This document shows positions 1 through 8,018 of a DNA stretch of 64,000 bases, piece after piece; position 1 is the stretch's first letter, and each line of letters opens with the position of its first letter. The DNA comes from Achromobacter sp. HZ34. Its GTDB lineage: Bacteria > Pseudomonadota > Gammaproteobacteria > Burkholderiales > Burkholderiaceae_B. Below the pieces are notes generated by a model. It was not told the DNA's origin, ran no database searches, and was given only the letters and a program-made list of their open reading frames with translations. Position numbers and translations under genes: made by a program. The DNA lies in NCBI RefSeq assembly GCF_002209485.1, contig NZ_NJIX01000001.1, positions 806,001 to 870,000 of the forward strand. The letters are read 5' to 3'.

Positions 1-724
1 CGTACAGCGTCGCCAGTTGCGGCTGGAGGGTTGCCGGCAGTTTTGCGGCCACGCCTGGGAGATCGGTCGCTGCGGGTGCCGCCGCCACGTCTGCCGAGGC
101 GCGCTTGATCTGCTTCGTTTGACTGGCAGACTTGCCCTTGGCGGGGGCCGGCTTGCCCTTCGCTGGCGCCGGCTTTTCCCGCAACGGGACGACGCTGTCG
201 GGCATCTGGTCGACCACGCTGAACTCGTGGTCGGTGCGCGCCTCGTCGTCCTTTTCCTTGATCAATAGCCAGGGCGGCTGCTTGTCCGACTTGCCTTTCA
301 TCCGCACCAGGGCCCAGCGGCCGTGCAGCTTGACCCCGTGCAGGTCGAACTTCAGGTGCCCCTCGCGGTACCCTTTGCGCGCGTCCACCAGCGGCGTCCA
401 CGTGCCTTCATCCCAGATGATGACCTTGCCCGCGCCGTAATGGCCTTCCGGTATGGTGCCCTCGAACTGGTTATAGGCGAGGGGGTGGTCTTCCACCTGC
501 ACGGCCATGCGCTTGACGGTGGGGTCCAGGGACGGGCCCTTGGGCACCGCCCAGCTTTTCATGGCGCCGTCCAGTTCCAGGCGAAAGTCATAGTGCAGGC
601 GCGATGCCCAGTGCTTCTGGACCACGAAGACCGGTGCCTCGGGATTCGACTCGCCGCCGCTGGCCGGCTCCGTGGTGGCCTTGAAGTCGCGTTTGGCGCG
701 ATAGGTCTGCAGGGTATCGGCCAT
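1..724 (-). CDS. ligD: ATP-dependent DNA ligase D, N-terminal part (cut by window edge)
   Basis: This is the 5' part of LigD, the bacterial end-joining ligase; the gene runs off the left edge. The visible 241 residues hold the 3'-phosphoesterase domain (about 1-170), with the signature HWASRLHYDFRLELDG. H38, H44 and H80 correspond by alignment to the known active-site histidines of the Pseudomonas enzyme. A Pro/Ala/Lys linker follows (about 175-215), and the last residues (AKLPATLQPQLATLY) match the start of the ligase domain. The domain order is therefore phosphoesterase first, then ligase; a polymerase domain is expected beyond the edge but not seen. The ATG lies 3 bp after the ku stop, so the two are almost certainly co-transcribed and work together on double-strand breaks. 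Confidence 0.93.
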   Translation of the reverse strand, partial: MADTLQTYRAKRDFKATTEPASGGESNPEAPVFVVQKHWASRLHYDFRLELDGAMKSWAVPKGPSLDPTVKRMAVQVEDHPLAYNQFEGTIPEGHYGAGKVIIWDEGTWTPLVDARKGYREGHLKFDLHGVKLHGRWALVRMKGKSDKQPPWLLIKEKDDEARTDHEFSVVDQMPDSVVPLREKPAPAKGKPAPAKGKSASQTKQIKRASADVAAAPAATDLPGVAAKLPATLQPQLATLY

Positions 725-727
725 GGA

Positions 728-1777
728 TCACGCCGCCTTGCGGGACGTCCCCGCCGAAGCCGTTTTGGCGCTGCGCTTCTTCGCGGTTTTCTTTGCCGCC
801 TTGGCCGGCGTCTTGCGCGCCGCCGCGGCGGTCTCACCCGCCTTTTTCGGCGCGGCCTTGGCCTTCGTCGCCGTCTTGCGAGCCGGAGCCTTGGCCTCCT
901 CGTCCTCTGCGCTGTCCTCGCTGGCAGCCTTGCGCGACTGGGACGTCCCGCCTGCCTTGGCGCCGCCCCCCTTACCGCCCTTCAGGCTCTGGCGCAGCAG
1001 CGCTGTCAGATCAATCACGTTGTCGCCATGCGCGGGGGCGTCTTCCTCGGGCTCGAATACCTGTTCGGTCTGGCCGGCCTTGGCGCGTTTCTCTACCAGA
1101 CCCATGATGGCCTCGCGGAACTCGTCCTTGAACTCATCCGGATCCCACTTGCCGCTCATATCGTCCACCAGCATGCGCGCCATCTTCAATTCGGCGGCGC
1201 TGGGCGACATGTTTTTGGCACCGGCCTTGGGCAAGTCCAACTCTTCCATGGGTTTGATCTCGTCGCCCCAGCGCATCAGATTCAACACCAGGCCATCGCC
1301 GGCGGGGATCAGCGCCGCCAGGTGCTGCTTGGTCTGGATCACCACCTTGGCGATGGCGATTTTCTCCGACTTGGCCAAGGTGTCGCGCAACAAGGCGTAC
1401 ACCTTCTGCCCCTTGTTGATCGGCGCCACGTAGTACGGACGCTCCAGGTACACGAAAGGCACGGCGCCGGCTTCGACGAAACGCAGGATCTCGATGGTCT
1501 GCGTCGTGCGGGGGTAGGCTTCCTCGATCTCGTCCGGCGAGATGATGACGTACTGCCCATTTTCGTATTCCACGCCCTTGACGATGTTCTCGCGGTCGAT
1601 TTCGCGGCCGGTGCGCTTGTTGATGCGCTTGTAGCCCACCGGGTCCATGGTGCGCTTGTCCAGCCAGTCGAAATCCACCCCGGATTCACGGGTGGCGGTA
1701 TGCAGGCCCACGGGGATGTGGACCAGGCCGAAGGAGATGGCGCCCTTCCAGAGGGTGCGGGATGCGGTGCCAGCCAT
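728..1777 (-). CDS. ku: Non-homologous end-joining protein Ku
   Basis: Bacterial Ku binds DNA ends as a homodimer and recruits LigD. The 349-residue protein starts MAGTASRTLWKGAISFGLV, the typical bacterial Ku start, with GGAG 8 nt upstream; an in-frame ATG 90 nt further upstream gives a non-family extension and was rejected. The Ku core fills about 1-255. The remaining ~95 residues are a low-complexity Lys/Ala/Thr tail with several AKK-like repeats, longer than the minimal Ku C-terminus and likely to bind DNA non-specifically. It lies directly upstream of ligD on the same strand. Confidence 0.95.
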   Translation of the reverse strand: MAGTASRTLWKGAISFGLVHIPVGLHTATRESGVDFDWLDKRTMDPVGYKRINKRTGREIDRENIVKGVEYENGQYVIISPDEIEEAYPRTTQTIEILRFVEAGAVPFVYLERPYYVAPINKGQKVYALLRDTLAKSEKIAIAKVVIQTKQHLAALIPAGDGLVLNLMRWGDEIKPMEELDLPKAGAKNMSPSAAELKMARMLVDDMSGKWDPDEFKDEFREAIMGLVEKRAKAGQTEQVFEPEEDAPAHGDNVIDLTALLRQSLKGGKGGGAKAGGTSQSRKAASEDSAEDEEAKAPARKTATKAKAAPKKAGETAAAARKTPAKAAKKTAKKRSAKTASAGTSRKAA

Positions 1778-1937
1778 GACGATGCTCCGAGGGGGAGAAG
1801 GAGACGCCAGAAATAGCAGGAAATGTGCCCAAGCGGGCAAGGAGCGCTCTCGGTAGCGCTGGAACATGCGCTACGGCATGAACTTTGCGCTACGCTTGCG
1901 GCGTGGCGGCATCAGTGCCGCGACAAGGAGTTCCATC

Positions 1938-2144
1938 ATGCAGAAACGATCCGACCCGCTACGACCCGTTCCCCGCCGCGCCGCCGCCTGGTGCGTCGCC
2001 GCAGCCTTCGCCGCCGCGCTGCTGGGCGGTTGCGCCGACAACCGCTTCGATCAGCCCGGTCCGCCCCATCCCGGCGCCGCCAATCCCTGGAGCAACGGCG
2101 GCTTCAGCGACCCGGGACCGAATTACCCGGCGACGGGGCATTGA
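1938..2144 (+). CDS. Small predicted lipoprotein
   Basis: This 68-residue protein begins MQKRSDPLRPVPRRAAAW, has a hydrophobic segment and a lipobox ending LLGGC, so it is predicted to be lipidated at the cysteine and anchored in a membrane. The mature part is only about 35 residues and rich in Pro, Gly and Asn. AAGGAG sits about 8 nt before the ATG and fixes the start. It is divergent from ku. The stop codon is part of the first copy of a 13-bp tandem repeat. Function unknown. Confidence 0.7.
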   Translation: MQKRSDPLRPVPRRAAAWCVAAAFAAALLGGCADNRFDQPGPPHPGAANPWSNGGFSDPGPNYPATGH

Positions 2145-2170
2145 GACGGGGCATTAAGACGGGGCATTGA
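2132..2170 (+). repeat. Three tandem copies of a 13-bp unit at the lipoprotein 3' end
   Basis: The unit GACGGGGCATTGA occurs three times without gaps (2132-2144, 2145-2157, 2158-2170); the middle copy reads TTAA instead of TTGA. The first copy supplies the last residues and the stop codon of the small lipoprotein gene. Confidence 0.9.
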
Positions 2171-2291
2171 TGCCTGCGTAGCCGCCACGCCCGCGCCGCC
2201 GGGCAGATGGGGTTGCGCCTTCCTGCGCCAGCAGGGCAGGACATCCCGGCCTCATCCCGAGGCCCTGACGCCAGGCCGCGGCGGACCAGGA

Positions 2292-3035
2292 TCACGCCAG
2301 CTTCGCGGCCTTGCTTCTGGCCGGCCTGGTGGCGCCGGCCGTCTTGCCGGCGCTGCGCAGGCCGCAGAAATCGCGTGAGACTTCCTTGCGGCGGAAGCAG
2401 GCCTTGTCGTGGTCGTTGACGATGCCGACGGCCTGCATCCAGGCATAGACGATCACCGGGCCGACGAACTTGAACCCGCGTCGTTTCAATTCCTTGGATA
2501 TCTGCTCGGACACGGGGCTGGCCGTCAGGCGCACGATCCCGTCCGTGCGTACCGGTTTGCCTTCGGTGAAAGACCAGCAGAATTCGGCGAAATCCTCGCC
2601 CTTCCCGGCCATGTCCAGATAGATCCGCGCACCCCGGATCGTCGCTTCGATCTTGGCGCGCGAGCGCACGATGCCGGCGTCCTGCAACAGGCGCTCGACG
2701 TCTTTCTCGGTGAAACGGGCGACCTTGGCCGGGTCGAAATCCGCAAAAGCCTTGCGTAGCGCCGGGCGCTTATGCAGGATGGTGCGCCACGACAGGCCGG
2801 CCTGGAACCCGTCCAGCATCAGCTTTTCCCACAACGCCCGGCTGTCGTATTCCGGAACGCCCCATTCGTCGTCGTGATATGCCCGCATCCGGGCATCCTC
2901 GCCCGCCCAGACGCAACGATGCACGGTCGCCTCGGCGGCCTCTTGAAGGACTACGGATGTCGTCGCGGCGCGCCTGGTCGCCGTGGTTTTCTTGCCGGCG
3001 GACTTGGCCGCCGGGGCCGTCTTCGATGCGGTCAT
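2292..3035 (-). CDS. tag: DNA-3-methyladenine glycosylase I
   Basis: Tag removes 3-methyladenine from alkylated DNA. The zinc-binding residues of the family are visible: HRCVWA near the start of the domain (Cys and first His) and VGIVNDHDKACF near its end (His and Cys). The core carries YHDDEWGVPEYDSRALWEKL and LDGFQAGLSWRTIL, both typical of Tag. The 247-residue protein is longer than the usual ~190 because of a ~35-residue N-terminal and a ~25-residue C-terminal extension, both rich in Lys, Ala and Thr. It lies near ku and ligD but is separated from them by the oppositely oriented lipoprotein gene. Confidence 0.93.
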   Translation of the reverse strand: MTASKTAPAAKSAGKKTTATRRAATTSVVLQEAAEATVHRCVWAGEDARMRAYHDDEWGVPEYDSRALWEKLMLDGFQAGLSWRTILHKRPALRKAFADFDPAKVARFTEKDVERLLQDAGIVRSRAKIEATIRGARIYLDMAGKGEDFAEFCWSFTEGKPVRTDGIVRLTASPVSEQISKELKRRGFKFVGPVIVYAWMQAVGIVNDHDKACFRRKEVSRDFCGLRSAGKTAGATRPARSKAAKLA

Positions 3036-3122
3036 GTAGGGCAGATCTCGAAGGAAGCGCCACGCGGCGCGATGGCAGGGATATTACCCGCCACATCGCC
3101 GCCGCGCTCCTCCGAAACTTGC

Positions 3123-4658
3123 TCAGGCGCCCCCGGGCGTGGGCATCGTGAACTCGGCGCCCTTGCCGATGCTGTCCGGCCAACGTTGCATGATGCTCTT
3201 CTGGCGCGTGTAAAAGCGCACGCCCTCTTCACCATAGGCATGCATATCGCCGAACAGCGAACGCTTCCAGCCGCCGAACCCCTGCCACGCCATCGGCACC
3301 GGAATCGGCACGTTGATACCCACCATGCCCACCTCGATCCGGCGGCCGAATTCACGCGCCACCTGGCCATCGCGCGTAAAGCAGGCCACGCCGTTGCCGA
3401 ATTCGTGCGCGTTGATCAGCGCCACCGCTTCGGCCAGATCCTTCACGTGGACGCAGCTGAGCACCGGCCCGAAGATCTCTTCCTTGTAGATGCGCATGTC
3501 GGGCGTCACCTTGTCGAACAGCGTGGCCCCCATCCAGAAGCCATTCTCGCAACCGTCGCCAGCCTGCTTGCCATCGAAGCCGCGTCCGTCGACCAGCAGC
3601 TGCGCACCCTCTTTCTCGCCCTGCTCGATGTAGCCAGTGATCCTGGCATGCGCGGCGGCCGTCACGATGGGACCCATCTCCGCGGCACGGTCCTCGCCAT
3701 TGCGCACCTTCAACGTCTTGGCGCGTTCCACCAGCATGGGAATCAGCTTCTCGCCGACATCGCCTACCAGCATGGCCACGGACACCGCCATGCAACGCTC
3801 GCCGGCCGAGCCGAAGCCGGCGCCGATCAGCGCGTCGGCGGCCTGTTCCAGATCGGCGTCGGGCATCACGACCATATGGTTCTTGGCGCCGCCCAGCGCC
3901 TGCACGCGCTTGCCGTGACGGGCACCGGTCTCGTAGATGTAGTTGGCGATGGGCGTGGAGCCGACGAAGGACACCGCCTTGACGTCCGGATGCTCCAGCA
4001 GCGCGTTCACCGCGTCCTTGTCGCCCTGCACCACGTTGAACACGCCATCCGGCAGGCCGGCCTGGGTCAGCAGTTCACCCAGGATCAGCGACGGCGACGG
4101 GTCGATGGGGCTGGGCTTGAGCACAAAGGTGTTGCCGGCGGCCAAGGCCACGGGGAACATCCACATGGGCACCATCACGGGGAAGTTGAACGGCGTGATA
4201 CCCGCCACGACGCCCAGCGGCTGGCGCACGGTCCAGTTGTCCAGGCCGCCTGCCACCTGTTCGGTGTAGTCGCCCTTGAGCAATTGCGGAATGCCGCAAG
4301 CGAATTCGACGATGTCGATGCCACGCGCCACTTCGCCCAGCGCGTCTTCATACACCTTGCCGTGCTCGGCGGTGATCGCGTGGGCCAGGCGTTCGCGGTT
4401 TTCCTGCAGCAGTTGCAGGAACTTGAACATGATGCGGGCACGGCGCAGGGGGGGCGTGTCGGCCCAGGCCGGGAAGGCGGCACGAGCCGCGGCCACGGCG
4501 GCGTCCACATCGGCCGGCGCGGCCAGGGCGGCCTGGGCGCTGACCGCGCCCGTGGCCGGGTTGTAGATCGGCAGGCGGCCGGTGCCGGTGCCGGCGGCGC
4601 TCTTGCCATCGATCCAGTGGCCGACGACGGGAGTGTTGGAATTTGTGTTGGTAGCCAT
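3123..4658 (-). CDS. mmsA: Methylmalonate-semialdehyde dehydrogenase (acylating)
   Basis: This 511-residue aldehyde dehydrogenase converts (methyl)malonate semialdehyde to propionyl- or acetyl-CoA in valine and beta-alanine breakdown. The MmsA-type sequence includes [18 protein letters not shown] (N158), FVGST for cofactor binding, and the catalytic cysteine C289 in [10 protein letters not shown] strong AGGAGG ribosome site precedes the ATG. No mmsB or other valine-pathway gene is adjacent, so substrate choice rests on the family alone. A LysR gene diverges from it and probably controls it. Confidence 0.9.
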   Translation of the reverse strand: MATNTNSNTPVVGHWIDGKSAAGTGTGRLPIYNPATGAVSAQAALAAPADVDAAVAAARAAFPAWADTPPLRRARIMFKFLQLLQENRERLAHAITAEHGKVYEDALGEVARGIDIVEFACGIPQLLKGDYTEQVAGGLDNWTVRQPLGVVAGITPFNFPVMVPMWMFPVALAAGNTFVLKPSPIDPSPSLILGELLTQAGLPDGVFNVVQGDKDAVNALLEHPDVKAVSFVGSTPIANYIYETGARHGKRVQALGGAKNHMVVMPDADLEQAADALIGAGFGSAGERCMAVSVAMLVGDVGEKLIPMLVERAKTLKVRNGEDRAAEMGPIVTAAAHARITGYIEQGEKEGAQLLVDGRGFDGKQAGDGCENGFWMGATLFDKVTPDMRIYKEEIFGPVLSCVHVKDLAEAVALINAHEFGNGVACFTRDGQVAREFGRRIEVGMVGINVPIPVPMAWQGFGGWKRSLFGDMHAYGEEGVRFYTRQKSIMQRWPDSIGKGAEFTMPTPGGA

Positions 4659-4825
4659 GTAAATCCTCCTGGTGCGTGTCTGGTTCCGTGCATCGCCCTG
4701 GCGGCCATGCGGCCGGGCTCGATGTCCGTGGGAGCCATCTCTGGGGATGCGCTGCCCTGTTTGTGCGACCCGTGAAGTCTAGGCAAGGCGCCCAAGCTTG
4801 ATAAGTCAGTAAAGTGTGATATTAA

Positions 4826-4843
4826 TGTTCGATATTTTGAACA
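4826..4843. promoter_or_regulatory. Candidate LysR operator between mmsA and the divergent regulator
   Basis: An inverted repeat TGTTC-N8-GAACA lies in an AT-rich stretch of the mmsA/LysR intergenic region, ending 10 nt before the LysR ATG. The AT-rich centre could also hold the regulator's -10 element. Site inferred from symmetry and position only. Confidence 0.4.
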
Positions 4844-4853
4844 ATAGGCCCCC

Positions 4854-5819
4854 ATGAGCGCCGACACCATCGCCCCCCACGTCGCCGACATCTACCTGCT
4901 GACCGTTGTCAGCCAGACCCGTAGCTTTACCCAGGCCGCGCGCAGGCTGGGCATCTCCAAGGCCTCGGTCAGCGGCCGCATCCATGACCTGGAACGCAGC
5001 CTGGGCCTGCCGCTGGTGCGGCGCACCACCCGATCCGTCTCCATGACCGAGGCCGGCCAATTATTGGTGAGCGGCGCGCAGAATGCCTTCGGGGCGCTGT
5101 ACGACAGCGTCAACGCCGCCCGCCAGACCATGGACCAGCCGCGCGGCCTGGTGCGCGTCAGCGCGCCCGTGGCGTTCGGCCGCCAGCACCTGGCGCCGCT
5201 GGTCACGCCCTTCCTGCAGGCCTATCCCGAAGTCACCCTGGAACTGGATCTGGCGGACCGCTTCGTCAACCTGGAAAACGAGGGCTTCGACCTGGCCGTG
5301 CGCCATGCCGACAACGTGCCGGAATCGTATGTCGCCTGGCCGCTGCTGCACACCGAAGCCGGCCTGCTGGCCAGCCCCGATTACGTCGCCCGCCATGGCG
5401 CACCCGCGCATCCCCGGGCGCTGGCCGAGCATGTCTGCCTGCATTACCTGCGCCCGGGCGCCGCCGACATGTGGTCCTTCGTGCCTCGGGCGGGCGAGCC
5501 TGCGCGCATCGACATTCCCATTCGCGGCCGCTTCCGCGCCAATAACAGCGAGGCCCTGCGCGATGCCGTGCGGGGGGGATTGGGCATCGGCCTGCTGCCG
5601 GACTTCAGCGCCCTGGCGGATACCGCGGACCTGGTGCCCATCCTGCCCGATTGGCGCGTCATCGGTTTCTTCGGCCAGACCATCTATGCGCTGCGGCCCT
5701 GGTCGGCCACCGTGCCGCCGGCGGTGCGCTGCCTGGTGGATTTCCTCAAGGAGCGCCTGCCCGCGCAGGTCCAGGCTGGCACCGGCGCCATCCCCCTACC
5801 TAGGGATATCCCCGAATAA
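4854..5819 (+). CDS. LysR-family transcriptional regulator
   Basis: A 321-residue LysR protein. The winged helix-turn-helix is at about 12-70 (SFTQAARRLGISKASVSGRIHDLER), followed by the substrate-binding domain. It belongs to the group with a VRRTTRSVSMTEAG wing. Divergent from mmsA across 195 bp, so mmsA is the most likely target, with self-control through the inverted repeat just upstream of its start. The GntR gene follows on the same strand after 79 bp but probably has its own promoter. Confidence 0.9.
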   Translation: MSADTIAPHVADIYLLTVVSQTRSFTQAARRLGISKASVSGRIHDLERSLGLPLVRRTTRSVSMTEAGQLLVSGAQNAFGALYDSVNAARQTMDQPRGLVRVSAPVAFGRQHLAPLVTPFLQAYPEVTLELDLADRFVNLENEGFDLAVRHADNVPESYVAWPLLHTEAGLLASPDYVARHGAPAHPRALAEHVCLHYLRPGAADMWSFVPRAGEPARIDIPIRGRFRANNSEALRDAVRGGLGIGLLPDFSALADTADLVPILPDWRVIGFFGQTIYALRPWSATVPPAVRCLVDFLKERLPAQVQAGTGAIPLPRDIPE

Positions 5820-5862
5820 AAAAAACAGCCGGCCAATCGCCTAACCATAGATAATACGAAAC

Positions 5863-5870
5863 TGTATACA
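5863..5870. promoter_or_regulatory. Candidate GntR/FCD operator
   Basis: The perfect palindrome TGTATACA lies 28 nt before the GntR start, next to an AT-rich GATAAT that could be a -10. Short TNGTATACNA-like palindromes are common targets of FCD-type GntR proteins, so autoregulation is plausible. A single 8-bp site is weak evidence alone. Confidence 0.4.
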
Positions 5871-5898
5871 CATCTATGCGCACTTACCGAGAACCGCC

Positions 5899-6603
5899 AT
5901 GGACTCTCCCGCCAACACGCCTGCCCAGGTCTATGCCCGCATCAAGGCCATGGCGACGACCTTCCGCTTGCGGCCGGGGGAGCGTGTCAACGAGGTGGAA
6001 CTGGCCAAGCGCCTGGGCGTCAGCCGCACGCCGGTGCGCGAGGCGTTGAACCGTATCGCGGCCGAAGGTTTCCTGGTGTCCACGCCCAATCGCGGCTATT
6101 CCGCGCGGCCGCTGGACGTGCGCCAGATTCTCGACCTGTACGAATACCGCGCGACCGTGGAACTGGGCGTCGTGCGCCTGGTGTGCCAGCGCGCCACCGA
6201 CGAACAACTGCGTGAGCTGGCCGACTTCATCGAGCAGAATCGCGACACGCCGGAAACCGACGAACAGGCCCTGCACCTGCTGGAACGCGACGAGGCCTTC
6301 CACGAGCGGCTGGCCGCGCTGGCCGGCAACGAAGAATTCCTGCGCTCGGTGCGCTCGATCAACGAACGCATCCGCTTCGCGCGCTGGCTGGACCTGAAGT
6401 CGCGCCGCGCCGACACCCGCAACGATCACCCCGACATCGTGCGCGCCCTGCAGGCGCGCGACCTGGTTCGGGTCGAAGCGCTGATGACCGCGCACATCAC
6501 GCAGTACCAGGACCACGTCATTGCCCTGACCCGCGCCGGTTACGCGGAGATCTACATGGGCAATGCCCTCGCCGATTTTGCCGAAGCGCGGCTGCAAGCC
6601 TGA
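5899..6603 (+). CDS. GntR-family regulator with FCD domain
   Basis: A 234-residue regulator. The GntR winged helix is at about 8-75 (LRPGERVNEVELAKRLGVSRTPVREALNRI), and the all-helical FCD ligand domain at about 80-225. The FCD metal/ligand residues appear as the Asp in ERDEAFHERL with its nearby His, then HPDIVRAL and AHITQYQDHV. It heads a + strand run: dehydrogenase (42 bp downstream), RidA and a Bug binding protein. It probably represses that run in response to an organic acid. Confidence 0.9.
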   Translation: MDSPANTPAQVYARIKAMATTFRLRPGERVNEVELAKRLGVSRTPVREALNRIAAEGFLVSTPNRGYSARPLDVRQILDLYEYRATVELGVVRLVCQRATDEQLRELADFIEQNRDTPETDEQALHLLERDEAFHERLAALAGNEEFLRSVRSINERIRFARWLDLKSRRADTRNDHPDIVRALQARDLVRVEALMTAHITQYQDHVIALTRAGYAEIYMGNALADFAEARLQA

Positions 6604-6645
6604 CGCTTCATTCGAGACCAGCACCCAACTTACCTAGGGAGTTCC

Positions 6646-7569
6646 ATGAAAGCCTGCTTCATCGATGCCAATCCGACGCTCAGCGCCGTGGCCGAACGCC
6701 TGCACCAGCCCGGCGACATGCCGCTGACCATCAACCGGCAACCCGACATCACGCCCGATCAGATCCCCGCCGTGCTGGGCGATGCCGAGATCATGATCGT
6801 CGATCACACCCACTTCCCCATAGACATCGCGCGCCAGTGCAAGGCACTCAAGCACGTGGTCTTCCTGGGCACCGGTCCGCGTTCGTACATGAACCCGGAA
6901 GAACTGGCGGAAATCGGCATCACCGTGCACATCATCAAGGGTTATGGCGACACCGCCGTGGCCGAGTGCGCCTTCGCGCTGATGTGGACCGCCGCCAAGG
7001 GCTTTGCCCGCATGGACCGCGGCATGCGCGCCGGCAACTGGCTGCGTTCGGACGGTGTGCAGCTGACCGGCAAGACGCTGGGCCTGGTGGGCTATGGCGG
7101 CATCGCCGCTGAAATGGCGCGCCTGGCGCGCGGCGCCGGCATGAAGGTGATCGCCTGGAACCGCACCCCGCGCCAGGCTGAAGGCATCGAATTCCTGCCG
7201 CTGGAAGACGTGCTGGCGCAAAGCCACGTGGTGTCCATGCACCTGCTGCTGACCGATGAAACGCGCGGCATCATCTCGCGCGAACGCATCGCCGGCATGC
7301 GCGACGGCGCCATCCTGATCAACACCGCGCGTGGCGCCCTGGTCGATGAAGACGCCATGATCGAAGCCCTGCAATCGGGCAAGCTGCTGCACGCCGGCCT
7401 GGACGTGTACGTCACCGAACCCATGCCGGCCGGCCATCCGCTGACCAAGATCGAGAACGTCACGCTGTCGGCGCACTCCGCCTTCCGCACCCCCGAAGCC
7501 AGCGACAACCTGATCCAGGCCGCTCTCAACCACGCCCGCCGCGAATCCGGCAAGGGAGTCCAGCAGTGA
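6646..7569 (+). CDS. D-2-hydroxyacid dehydrogenase (NAD(P)-dependent)
   Basis: A 307-residue enzyme interconverting a 2-keto acid and a D-2-hydroxy acid. The catalytic triad is R229 (NTARGAL), E258 (VTEPMP) and H277 (LSAHSAF). The Rossmann motif is GYGGIA (149-154), with Ala where the family usually has the third Gly, as in some glyoxylate/hydroxypyruvate reductase relatives. GGGAG stands 6 nt before the ATG. The last 4 bases overlap the start of the RidA-like gene, indicating translational coupling. The substrate cannot be read from the sequence. Confidence 0.88.
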   Translation: MKACFIDANPTLSAVAERLHQPGDMPLTINRQPDITPDQIPAVLGDAEIMIVDHTHFPIDIARQCKALKHVVFLGTGPRSYMNPEELAEIGITVHIIKGYGDTAVAECAFALMWTAAKGFARMDRGMRAGNWLRSDGVQLTGKTLGLVGYGGIAAEMARLARGAGMKVIAWNRTPRQAEGIEFLPLEDVLAQSHVVSMHLLLTDETRGIISRERIAGMRDGAILINTARGALVDEDAMIEALQSGKLLHAGLDVYVTEPMPAGHPLTKIENVTLSAHSAFRTPEASDNLIQAALNHARRESGKGVQQ

Positions 7570-7919
7570 GCCAGAACATCATCCGTCTCGATCAGAACGC
7601 ACGCCGTTCGCGCGCCGTCATCCATAACGGCACCGTCTACCTGGCCGGCCACACCGCCGACGACCGCAGCCTGGACATCGCCGGCCAGACCCGCCAGACC
7701 CTGGCCAAGATCGACGAAATGCTGGCCGCGGCCGGCACCGACAAGTCCAAGGCTTTGATGGTCACCATCTGGTTGTCCAGCATGAAGGACTTCGCGGGCA
7801 TGAACGAGGTGTACGACGCCTGGGTCGTGCCCGGCCAACAGCCCGCTCGCTGCTGCGGCCAGGTCGAAATGGCCGCGCCCGACATCCGTGTCGAGATCAT
7901 GGTGACGGCGGCCCTGTAA
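7566..7919 (+). CDS. RidA-family protein (YjgF/UK114)
   Basis: A 117-residue Rid-fold protein starting at GTG inside the end of the dehydrogenase gene (GTGA overlap). The PAR motif that holds the conserved arginine of RidA enamine/imine deaminases is present (QQPARCCGQVEM). The GPYS motif of canonical RidA is missing, so this is a side branch of the family. Translation coupled to a D-2-hydroxyacid dehydrogenase suggests it clears a reactive imine or acts on a related keto-acid intermediate; this is inference. Confidence 0.85.
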   Translation: MSQNIIRLDQNARRSRAVIHNGTVYLAGHTADDRSLDIAGQTRQTLAKIDEMLAAAGTDKSKALMVTIWLSSMKDFAGMNEVYDAWVVPGQQPARCCGQVEMAAPDIRVEIMVTAAL

Positions 7920-7982
7920 TTTTCATGGTGCGCGCCCGCGAGGGTGCGCACTGCTCCACCAGCGCAACACATAGAAGGGGAA

Positions 7983-8018
7983 AAATTCATGCTGCGCTCG
8001 AAATTCATGCTGCGTTCG
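7983..8018 (+). repeat. 18-bp tandem duplication spanning the Bug gene start
   Basis: AAATTCATGCTGCGCTCG (7983-8000) is repeated at 8001-8018 with one change. Each copy contains an in-frame ATG, giving the doubled N-terminus MLRSKF-MLRS in the protein. Only the first ATG has a ribosome site (AGAAGGGG). Confidence 0.9.

Noticed and set aside
323-1816. Long + strand open frame opposite ligD and ku
   Set aside because: It is antisense to two clear genes; the translation is Gly/Arg/His-rich without any family resemblance, as expected of the opposite strand of high-GC genes.
2772-4775. 667-codon + strand open frame opposite mmsA and tag
   Set aside because: Both minus-strand genes are well supported; no motif in the antisense translation.
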